Below, piece after piece: positions 45,057 through 51,939 of a stretch of DNA of 64,000 bases. Position 1 is the stretch's first letter. The number at the start of each line of letters is the position of its first letter. A program made the position numbers and the translations under genes. The DNA is from JALHSW01 sp963720675 (GTDB taxonomy: Bacteria > Actinomycetota > Acidimicrobiia > IMCC26256 > PALSA-555), in the NCBI GenBank assembly GCA_963720675.1, contig CAVRGH010000007.1, forward strand, positions 186,001-250,000, written 5' to 3'. The notes under the pieces are model-generated. The model worked only from the letters and a program-made list of their open reading frames with translations, searched no databases and was not told the DNA's origin.

Positions 45057-45742
45057 GCTCGCCGATGTTGGTCGCCCGTGGGCTCTGCGCCGGATACGAC
45101 GGCGTCCCGGTCGTGCACGACGTCGACCTGGACGTCGCGGCCGGCGAGGTCGTCGTCCTCCTCGGGCCCAACGGAGCCGGAAAGACCACGACACTGCTCG
45201 CGATCGCCGGTGAGGTCCCGATCGGCGCAGGCACCATCGAGCTCTTCGGGCGCCCGGCCCGGGGACGTCTCGACCGGCGCGTGCGCGACGGACTCGGTTT
45301 CGTGCCCGAGGAGCGCGGGATCTTCCGCCGGCTCTCGGTCCGAGAGAACCTCAGGTTCGGGCGCGGCTCCTCCGGCACCGGGTTCGAGCTCGCTCCCGAG
45401 CTACGGGCGATCCGTCAGCGCCGCGCCGGCCTGCTCTCGGGCGGCGAGCAGCAGATCCTCGCGCTCGCCCGAGCGATCGCCGCCCGCCCGACGGTCCTGC
45501 TCGCCGACGAGCTCTCGCTCGGGCTCGCACCGGTCGTGGTCGAGCGGATGCTCACCGCCGTCCGCCGCGCCGCCGACGAAGGCGCGGCGGTGCTGCTCGT
45601 TGAGCAACACGCACGCCAGGCCCTTGCGTTCGCGGACCGCGGCTACGTGCTGCGCCGCGGCGCGATCGAGGTCGCCGGCACTGCACACGATCTGTTGGGG
45701 CGCATCGACGAAGTCGAAGGCGCGTATCTGGGGAGCACATGA
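45053..45742 (+). CDS. livF: LivF-type ABC ATPase (copy 2)
   Basis: 229 residues. GTG at 45053 overlaps the LivHMG stop. Walker A GPNGAGKTTTLLAIAG, Q-loop LGFVPEERGIFRRLSV, signature LLSGGEQQILALARAI, Walker B VLLADELSLGLAP and the H-loop VLLVEQHARQAL are all intact. It is the second nucleotide-binding subunit and would pair with the LivG domain of the fusion, whose signature is degenerate. The ATP site formed with the canonical signature of LivF is therefore likely to be the active one. Overlaps the next gene by ATGA. Confidence 0.95.
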   Translation: MSSPMLVARGLCAGYDGVPVVHDVDLDVAAGEVVVLLGPNGAGKTTTLLAIAGEVPIGAGTIELFGRPARGRLDRRVRDGLGFVPEERGIFRRLSVRENLRFGRGSSGTGFELAPELRAIRQRRAGLLSGGEQQILALARAIAARPTVLLADELSLGLAPVVVERMLTAVRRAADEGAAVLLVEQHARQALAFADRGYVLRRGAIEVAGTAHDLLGRIDEVEGAYLGST

Positions 45743-46656
45743 TGGCGACAGCACAGCCGGCCGACGAGCGTTCGTACCGAGCCGACTTCGGACCGGACAT
45801 CACCGAACAGCTCGCCCGCGACGAGTGGTTCCTCACCGAGACGATCTGCGCACCGACGTCCAGCGAGGACAGCGATCTCCCCGACCCGCCCGAGCACGCG
45901 ACCTGGGACGGGGAACGCCTCGTGCTCGCCCTCGGCCCCGACTCGACCAAGGACGACACGTACAGCACCGTCGAGGTGTCGTCGACCCGCCGCTTCAACC
46001 AGCGAATCCTCGATCAGATGCTCGTGGACGGGTCACCGCGCGTCGTGATCCCGGGTCGCCAGGCGGTCTTCCGCGACGTCGTGTTCTCGCCCGAGTTCGC
46101 AGACGACCGGGCCGCCTCGGAGACGGTCACCACGGGCGTCACGTTCCAGTCCTGGCGCAACATCGAAGAGGGCGGGATCGACGTTGCCGAGCGACCGGAG
46201 TTCATGATCGTCTCGCTCGCGTACATCGGCGGCAAGGGCATCATGCCGTCGCTCGCGAGCCGGTCCCGGTCGAAGCGGCGGTTCTTCGCGTCCGTCCTCG
46301 ACTTCAAGGTCGGCCTGATGTGGTTCAAGCAGCTCCCCGAGTTCGACCCCACGGTGCCGCATGACCTGGCGCTGCGATGGGAGCTCGATCGTGATGTGTC
46401 CTTCGCCGTCGACGGGAAGGAGATCGCCCACTACGAGGACGGGAAGGTCACCACCTGGCCGCTCAAGCTCGTGGACAAGCGGTTCCGCCGCGGCGTCGAC
46501 CTCCTCGGGCACCGCCACCTCTCCGTCGACCCCTGCCACATCGACATGTGGTTGAACTCCTCAAAGATGACCAGTCGTCCCGTGGTGCCGAACGGCGAGC
46601 GCTTCACGCACGATCTCTGGGCCGCGGTGGGAGGCATCGGGATCGAACCTCTCTGA
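45739..46656 (+). CDS. Protein of unknown function co-transcribed with the transporter
   Basis: 305 residues, not recognised with confidence. It is rich in beta strands and aromatic residues: TWDGERLVLALGPDSTKDD, VFRDVVFSPEFADD, and a strand set near the C-terminus, LRWELDRDVSFAVDGKEIAHY then VDPCHIDMWLNSS. The W-ELD-x-VSF-VDG pattern recalls concanavalin-like lectin/glucanase folds (for example the DUF6081-type proteins), but no catalytic acid pair is evident. There is no signal peptide, so it is cytoplasmic. The ATG overlaps the LivF stop, so it is translated with the importer and probably acts on or binds the imported compound. Confidence 0.5.
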   Translation: MMATAQPADERSYRADFGPDITEQLARDEWFLTETICAPTSSEDSDLPDPPEHATWDGERLVLALGPDSTKDDTYSTVEVSSTRRFNQRILDQMLVDGSPRVVIPGRQAVFRDVVFSPEFADDRAASETVTTGVTFQSWRNIEEGGIDVAERPEFMIVSLAYIGGKGIMPSLASRSRSKRRFFASVLDFKVGLMWFKQLPEFDPTVPHDLALRWELDRDVSFAVDGKEIAHYEDGKVTTWPLKLVDKRFRRGVDLLGHRHLSVDPCHIDMWLNSSKMTSRPVVPNGERFTHDLWAAVGGIGIEPL

Positions 46657-46689
46657 TCCGACAGCTGCTTCCGACGTTACGCTCGACCC

Positions 46690-47220
46690 ATGGCCCTTCG
46701 TGCGTACCTCGCCGGCCCGGACGTCTTCCTGGCCGACGCGCTCGACGTCGGCGCGGCCAAGAAGCGCTTCTGCGCCGAGCTCGGGCTCGAAGGTGTGTAT
46801 CCACTTGACGCAGAGCTGGGTGACATCGTCGAGTTGGAGCCCGCCGAGCAGGCGCAGGCAGTCTTTCGAGCCTGCATCGGGCACATGGACTCGTGCGATC
46901 TGATGCTCGCGAACATGACACCGTTCCGCGGGCCGAGCATGGACGTGGGCACCGCGGTCGAGATCGGGTACGTCCACGCCCTCGGAAAACCGGTGTTCGG
47001 CTACACGGGCGTCACTGCGGACTACGCGGATCGGGTCGAGGCCGACGGCATGTTCGTCGAGCCGTTCGGACTCGTCGACAACCTGATGGTGGAAGGTCCG
47101 GTGCGCGCGTCGAGCGCGCGAGTGGTTCGTCTCGAAGCACGTCCGGATCGTGTCGTGGTTGCCATGGAGGCATTCGAAGCCTGTGTGCGGCACGCGGTCG
47201 ACACTCTGGCGCAGCGCTAG
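46690..47220 (+). CDS. Nucleoside 2-deoxyribosyltransferase-family protein
   Basis: 176 residues. The N-terminus LRAYLAGPDVFLADALD is the substrate-pocket loop of nucleoside 2-deoxyribosyltransferases. CDLMLANMTPFRGPSMDVG and TAVEIGYVHALGKPVFGY contain the catalytic Glu region (DxGTAxExG). The family transfers deoxyribose between purine and pyrimidine bases, or hydrolyses the N-glycosidic bond. The protein is cytoplasmic with normal length. It follows the unknown gene by 33 bases, but function suggests nucleoside salvage rather than membership of the catabolic operon. ATG at 46690. Confidence 0.9.
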   Translation: MALRAYLAGPDVFLADALDVGAAKKRFCAELGLEGVYPLDAELGDIVELEPAEQAQAVFRACIGHMDSCDLMLANMTPFRGPSMDVGTAVEIGYVHALGKPVFGYTGVTADYADRVEADGMFVEPFGLVDNLMVEGPVRASSARVVRLEARPDRVVVAMEAFEACVRHAVDTLAQR

Positions 47221-47287
47221 CCCGCATGAGCTCGCCGGTCGCACCTGGATTCCATCACTTTTCGTCAGCGGGCAGGGGGAATTAAAA

Positions 47288-48007
47288 GTGGACGTTCGGC
47301 GGACCGGTCGGATCTTCGGATGGCTCTTCATCGCCACCTTCGTCACGAGCATCCCGGCGCGGTTGCTGTTCGTCGATGGGCTGGGCGCGAGCTGGGATGA
47401 CATCCACTTCGTTCCGGGCGCGGGCTCGGCAACGACCCTGAAGGTCGGTGCGCTCCTCGAGTTCGCGTTGATCGCCGCCAACATCGCGACGGCGGTCGTG
47501 ATCTACCCACTCGTGCGACGACAGAGCGAAACGGTCTCCCTCGGGTACGTCACTGCTCGGATCATGGAATCCACGTTCATCGCAATCGGCCTCATGAGCA
47601 TCATCTCGGTCGTGAACGTGATGGACGCGCTACCCCACGTCACCGGCGCCCCAGCCACAGCACTCATCGCCGAAGGCCGCTCGCTCGTGCACACCTACGA
47701 ATGGGCCTTCATGTTCGGACCTGGGCTCGTCGTCGGGATCGGCAACGGACTGATGCTCGGCTACCTGATGTACCGCTCGGGCCTCGTGCCTCGCGGCATG
47801 GCGATGTTGGGGCTCATCGGCGGACCCTTGCTGATCCTCTCCTTCGTGCTCCAGCTCTTCGACGTCTACGGCAACGGATCGGGTCCAGCGTCCCTGCTGG
47901 CGCTCCCAGAGATCGCGTGGGAGGCGTCGCTCGGCATCTACTGCGCGTGGAAGGGCTTCCGAACCTCGAGTCCACTCGCCCGGCCGGAACCGGCAACTGC
48001 TGGTTGA
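47288..48007 (+). CDS. DUF4386-like integral membrane protein
   Basis: 239 residues with six probable membrane spans: GWLFIATFVTSIPARLLF, LLEFALIAANIATAVVIYP, FIAIGLMSIISVVNVMDAL, WAFMFGPGLVVGIGNGLML, MAMLGLIGGPLLILSFVLQL and a final SLGIYCAWKGF. The pattern of a short cytoplasmic start, VKVGALLEF-like second span and YRSGLVPRGMAMLGLIGG is that of the DUF4386 family, whose function is unknown. GTG at 47288 has GGGGGAA upstream; longer upstream starts lack a ribosome site. It stands alone between the ribosyltransferase and the ArsR gene. Confidence 0.8.
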   Translation: MDVRRTGRIFGWLFIATFVTSIPARLLFVDGLGASWDDIHFVPGAGSATTLKVGALLEFALIAANIATAVVIYPLVRRQSETVSLGYVTARIMESTFIAIGLMSIISVVNVMDALPHVTGAPATALIAEGRSLVHTYEWAFMFGPGLVVGIGNGLMLGYLMYRSGLVPRGMAMLGLIGGPLLILSFVLQLFDVYGNGSGPASLLALPEIAWEASLGIYCAWKGFRTSSPLARPEPATAG

Positions 48008-48127
48008 CCGCCCGCGGCTCCGCTGACGGGCGAGTGCACGACTCGACGGAATCGCCGGCATCGGTACCCAGCTCGGGGGCTTCTGCGTTGGCGGCGGCCT
48101 TGGCCCGTCTGCTCTGCCGTTCAGCGC

Positions 48128-48156
48128 TTGACAATATATAGCCAATCCGTTAAATA
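48128..48156 (+). promoter_or_regulatory. Promoter of the ArsR-AHSA1 gene
   Basis: TTGACA at 48128-48133, a 17-base spacer and TAAATA at 48151-48156, about 40 bases ahead of the ATG. The block is strikingly AT-rich for this genome and is the likely operator of the ArsR repressor. Confidence 0.6.
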
Positions 48157-48196
48157 ACCATCTTGTGAACTATCGACGGAGAGCGCGGCGCTCCCG

Positions 48197-49042
48197 ATGA
48201 CCGTGACCGCCTCCGAGGCCTTCGACACCGTCTTCTCGGCACTGTCGGATCCGACGCGGCGAGCCATCGTGCGTCGACTCGCCGACGGCGAGGCCACGGT
48301 GCTCGAGCTCGCCGAGCCGTTCCCGATCAGCCTTCCCGCGATTTCGCGTCACCTGAAGGTGCTCGAACAGGCAGGGCTCATCAGTCGTGGCCGCGATGGT
48401 CAGCGGCGGCCATGCCGGCTGCGACCCGAGCCGCTGATGGAGATCGCGGCGTGGGCCACGCACACACAGGCTGCGTGGGAACAACGGTTCGACCGCCTCG
48501 ATGGCCACCTTCGACGCACCCGCAGCCAGACCCCGACCCGATCCGGAGGAGACATGAACCGCACCCCGACGACCACCGATCCGACCACGTGGGCACTCGA
48601 CCGCGAGATCGTCCTCGTCCGCGTCTTCGATGCCCCACGAGAATCGGTGTTCGCTGCATGGACCGAGCCGGACGCTTTCTGCGAATGGTTCGGCCCCGAC
48701 GGCTTCACCTGCACCGTTCGAGAGATGGATGTTCGTCCAGGCGGTCGCGCTCGCTTCGACATGGTCTCTGCTGATGGCACGCTGTTCACGAACCGCTTCG
48801 ACTACCTCGAGATCGTCCCGAGTGAGCGACTCGTCATGGACCACGGATCCGACGTCGACGATGACCCAGCACGCTTTCGCGTCACGCTGACCTTCGATGC
48901 CCAGGACGACGGGAAGACGGTGCTCACCCTCCGGCAGCTCCACCCGACCGCCGAGCGACGAGCTGTCGTTCTCGGCTTCGGCGCCGTCGAGCTCGGTCTT
49001 CAGACGATGCAGAAGCTCGCCCGCCACCTCGGCGTCTCCTGA
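48197..49042 (+). CDS. ArsR-family HTH fused in frame to an AHSA1/SRPBCC protein
   Basis: 281 residues. The N-terminal part (about 1-100) is a winged-helix ArsR regulator: FSALSDPTRRAIVRRLADGE and LPAISRHLKVLEQAGLISRG. The C-terminal part (about 128-281) is an AHSA1/SRPBCC domain: DREIVLVRVFDAPRESVF, AWTEPDAFCEWFGPDGFTC and ERLVMDHGSDVDDDPARF. These are normally two adjacent genes. Here there is no stop between them, yet a strong ribosome site (GGAGGAGAC) and ATG at 48554 survive inside the frame. The cell could therefore make both the fusion and a free AHSA1 protein. There are no metal-binding cysteines, so the ArsR part is of the non-metal type. Probably autoregulated from the promoter at 48128. 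Confidence 0.85.
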   Translation: MTVTASEAFDTVFSALSDPTRRAIVRRLADGEATVLELAEPFPISLPAISRHLKVLEQAGLISRGRDGQRRPCRLRPEPLMEIAAWATHTQAAWEQRFDRLDGHLRRTRSQTPTRSGGDMNRTPTTTDPTTWALDREIVLVRVFDAPRESVFAAWTEPDAFCEWFGPDGFTCTVREMDVRPGGRARFDMVSADGTLFTNRFDYLEIVPSERLVMDHGSDVDDDPARFRVTLTFDAQDDGKTVLTLRQLHPTAERRAVVLGFGAVELGLQTMQKLARHLGVS

Positions 49043-49052
49043 TACGCGCCCG

Positions 49053-49742
49053 TCACTCCTCGCCGTCACCGGGGGTGACGACCCCCGACTCGTAGGCGAT
49101 CACCACGAGCTGGGCACGATCTCGGGCGTGCAGCTTCGAGAGCAGGCGGCTCACATGAGTCTTGGCCGTTGCGTGCGACATGAAGAGCTCATCGGCAATC
49201 TCCGCGTTCGACCGTCCTCGGGCCACCCGTCCGAGGACCTCGGTCTCGCGCTCGGTCAGCGTGCCCATGCCGGGATGAGGCTCCGACGGGACATGCGATG
49301 GTCGTTGCACGAAGTCCGCGACGAGCCGCGTCGTGATCCGCGGCGACAGCAACGCATCACCCCCCGCCACGACACGAATCGCGGCGAGGAGGTCGTCGGG
49401 CAGCGTGTCCTTCAGCAGGAACCCGCTCGCGCCGGACCGCAGAGCCTCGAAGACGTACTCGTCGAGGTCGAAGGTGGTGAGGATCAGCACCCGCGTCTCG
49501 GGAGTCGCCGCGCTGTCTCCCCCTCGACCGGCGACGATGGCGCGGGTGGCTTCGAGCCCATCCATCGTCGGCATGCGGATGTCCATGAGCATCACGTCGG
49601 GTCGCTCCCGTCGGACCATCTCGAGCGCCTCGGCGCCGTCGGCGGCCTCACCGACGACCTCGATGTCGTCGGCGGCGCGCAGCAACATGCTGAAGCCACC
49701 ACGCACGAGCGCCTGATCGTCGGCGATCCCGACACGGATCAC
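49053..49742 (-). CDS. NarL/LuxR-family response regulator
   Basis: 229 residues. The receiver domain (1-125) has the phospho-acceptor Asp54 in VMLMDIRMP, acidic pair IADDQ near the start and the KDT switch lysine in GFLLKDTLPDD. The C-terminal LuxR HTH (about 160-222) reads LTERETEVLGRVARGRSNAE and THVSRLLSKLHARDRAQLV. GTG at 49742 has GAGGAGG upstream and overlaps the kinase stop by 4 bases. It forms a two-component pair with the kinase upstream. The divergent MacB/FtsX exporter is the likely target, as in many actinobacterial antibiotic-stress systems. Confidence 0.95.
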   Translation of the reverse strand: MIRVGIADDQALVRGGFSMLLRAADDIEVVGEAADGAEALEMVRRERPDVMLMDIRMPTMDGLEATRAIVAGRGGDSAATPETRVLILTTFDLDEYVFEALRSGASGFLLKDTLPDDLLAAIRVVAGGDALLSPRITTRLVADFVQRPSHVPSEPHPGMGTLTERETEVLGRVARGRSNAEIADELFMSHATAKTHVSRLLSKLHARDRAQLVVIAYESGVVTPGDGEE

Positions 49743-50944
49743 GGGCGCCCCTCCTCGGCGACCGTGTCGTACGGCAGCTCGGCGGCGATGCGGAAGCCGC
49801 CCCCGGCGACGGGGCCGGCATCGAGCGTGCCCCCGAAGACCGCGACCCGCTCGCGCATCCCGACGAGACCGTGGCCGGTACCGTCCGAGCGGGCGTTCAC
49901 CCCCCGCCCGTCGTCGCGGACCTCGATCCGCAGGCGATCGGTGCCGCAGCCGACCTGCACGGTCGCGGTCGCGGGACCGGCGTGCTTCAGCACGTTCGTG
50001 AGCGCCTCCTGCACCAGGCGGTAGCCGGTGAAGGCGATGGCTGGAGGCACCGAGTCGAGGTCGCCCTCCACGTCGGTCACGACGGGCACTCCTGCCGCGA
50101 CGACGTCGCCCACGAGATCGGCGAGGTCGTTCAGACCCCGTACCGGCGCGTAGGTGGCGCCCTCGCCCTCCTCCCGCAACACCCCGAGGAGACGCCGGAG
50201 CTCGCCGAGCGACGCCCGGCTCGTCGACGAGATGTTCTCGAGCGCCTGCTTCGCCGCTTCGGGGTCCTGGTCGATGACGTGCCGACCCGCCCCGGCCTGT
50301 ACGGCGATGACGCTCATCGAGTGCGCGACGACGTCGTGCAGCTCTTGTGCGATGTGCAGGCGCTCGTCCGCAACGGCACGACGTGCCTCTTCCTCCTGCT
50401 CGCGCTCGAGGGCCTCGGTGCGCTGTTCGAGTGCCTCCAGGCGCAATCGCCGGGCCTGGACGGTCGAGCCGAAGAGCACCGCGGCTCCGAACAGCGCGCC
50501 GCTGGTGAGCACGTTGTCGGCCTCGAAGCCGGGGGCATCGGAGGGAAGCAGGGCGAGGAGGCCGGCGATGACGATGACGAACGCGCTGACGGCCGTACGG
50601 GCGGAGCGGTGGGCGCCGACCGCGTACATGCCGACAAGGACGAAGATCGGGAGGAGTCCTTCGTTGTACCCGAGGCCGACGTAGAGCACGAGGGCGACAT
50701 ATGTCGTGACGAAGACCCCGAACGGGTAGCGGCTGCGCACGACGTACGGGACGGTCGCGGCCAGCAGCAGGACGACGGCCAACCCGTCCCGGGCGGTGTA
50801 GGTCTGGCCCTCGACGGCCGTCGGGCCCGACGTCGTCGCGAACCCCAGGACCACCATCGTGGCGGCGAGCACGCCGTCGAGGACCCAGGGCGACAGGCCC
50901 TGGGCCCGGGCCCAGGTGCGCTTCGCGGTGCCGACGATCTCCAC
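49739..50944 (-). CDS. Membrane histidine kinase (HisKA_3 type)
   Basis: 401 residues. The N-terminal sensor has about five membrane spans (GVLAATMVVLGFATTSG, AVVLLLAATVPYVV, FGVFVTTYVALVLYVGLG, FVLVGMYAVGAH, AVSAFVIVIAGLLALL). A coiled linker leads to the dimerisation/phosphotransfer helix RLHIAQELHDVVAHSMSV with its phospho-accepting His. The ATPase domain has ALTNVLKHAGPATATVQV and the G boxes DDGRGVNARSDGTGHGLVG. GTG at 50944 is chosen because the frame further upstream has no conserved content. It pairs with the response regulator and is divergent from the exporter at 51159. Confidence 0.9.
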   Translation of the reverse strand: MEIVGTAKRTWARAQGLSPWVLDGVLAATMVVLGFATTSGPTAVEGQTYTARDGLAVVLLLAATVPYVVRSRYPFGVFVTTYVALVLYVGLGYNEGLLPIFVLVGMYAVGAHRSARTAVSAFVIVIAGLLALLPSDAPGFEADNVLTSGALFGAAVLFGSTVQARRLRLEALEQRTEALEREQEEEARRAVADERLHIAQELHDVVAHSMSVIAVQAGAGRHVIDQDPEAAKQALENISSTSRASLGELRRLLGVLREEGEGATYAPVRGLNDLADLVGDVVAAGVPVVTDVEGDLDSVPPAIAFTGYRLVQEALTNVLKHAGPATATVQVGCGTDRLRIEVRDDGRGVNARSDGTGHGLVGMRERVAVFGGTLDAGPVAGGGFRIAAELPYDTVAEEGRP

Positions 50945-51158
50945 GGGAGCACCGTAGGACGGCGGTCCGGGGCAGCGCATCGGCCTGGAGGCTGACCGGC
51001 GCGTACACCCCGAGGCGTACCCGGCCGGCGGTGGGGGCCCCCGACGAGCGACCTCGGGCGGACCAGCAAGGGCCCCGGGGCCGACGACGGGACGGACGAA
51101 CGAGCGCATCGTGCTCGGAGGCCCGACCGACGGGTCACGGCTTCGAACAGGAGACCTC

Positions 51159-51938
51159 ATGACCACGACCCTCGAACCCAGAACGCCCCGGCATGCCGCA
51201 CCGGTTCCGGCCGCTCCCGCGGCGCGAACCGTGGCCGCCACCAAGGTGTACGGCGACGGGCCGACCGCCGTGCGCGCGCTCGACGGCGTCGACGTGGAGT
51301 TCGCCGCCGGCCGATTCACCGCGATCATGGGCCCGTCCGGATCCGGCAAGTCGACGCTGATGCACTGCCTCGCAGGCCTCGACGACGTCACGAGCGGCTC
51401 GGTGTGGATCGGCGACACCGATCTCTCCCGGCTCCGCGACAAGGCGCTCACGACCCTGCGGCGGGATCGCGTCGGCTTCGTGTTCCAGGCGTTCAACCTG
51501 GTCCCGACACTCGACGTGGCCGAGAACATCAACCTGCCGACCTCGCTGGCCGGGCGACGCCCCGACCAGGAGTGGGTCGACCTGGTGATCGACATCGTCG
51601 GACTGCGCGATCGGCTGCACCACCGGCCGTCGGAGCTCTCGGGCGGCCAGCAGCAGCGCGTCGCCGTTGCTCGGGCGTTGGCCAGCCGGCCCGAGATCGT
51701 CTTCGCGGACGAACCGACGGGCAACCTCGACTCGCGCACCGGCGCCGAGGTGCTCGCATTCCTCCGTCAGGCGGCCCGCGAGCACTCGCAGACCATCGTG
51801 ATGGTGACGCACGACCCCGTTGCCGCGTCGTACGCGGACCGGGCGATCTTCCTCGTCGACGGACGCATCGTCGACGACATGCCCGACCCGACGACCGACA
51901 CGGTCATCGACCGCATGAAGACCCTGGGGAGGTCCTGA
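51159..51938 (+). CDS. MacB/LolD-type ABC exporter ATPase
   Basis: 259 residues. Walker A GPSGSGKSTLMHCLAGLDD, Q-loop GFVFQAFNLVPTLDVAENI, signature LSGGQQQRVAVARAL, Walker B IVFADEPTGNLDSRTG and H-loop IVMVTHDPVAASYAD. The N-terminal 25 residues are a Pro/Ala-rich extension before VAATKVYGDGPTAVRALDGVD. ATG at 51159 has CAGGAG upstream. The permease begins one base after the stop, so both are co-translated. It is divergent from the two-component pair, the usual position of a regulated MacB-like antimicrobial exporter. Confidence 0.95.
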   Translation: MTTTLEPRTPRHAAPVPAAPAARTVAATKVYGDGPTAVRALDGVDVEFAAGRFTAIMGPSGSGKSTLMHCLAGLDDVTSGSVWIGDTDLSRLRDKALTTLRRDRVGFVFQAFNLVPTLDVAENINLPTSLAGRRPDQEWVDLVIDIVGLRDRLHHRPSELSGGQQQRVAVARALASRPEIVFADEPTGNLDSRTGAEVLAFLRQAAREHSQTIVMVTHDPVAASYADRAIFLVDGRIVDDMPDPTTDTVIDRMKTLGRS

Positions 51939-51939
51939 C

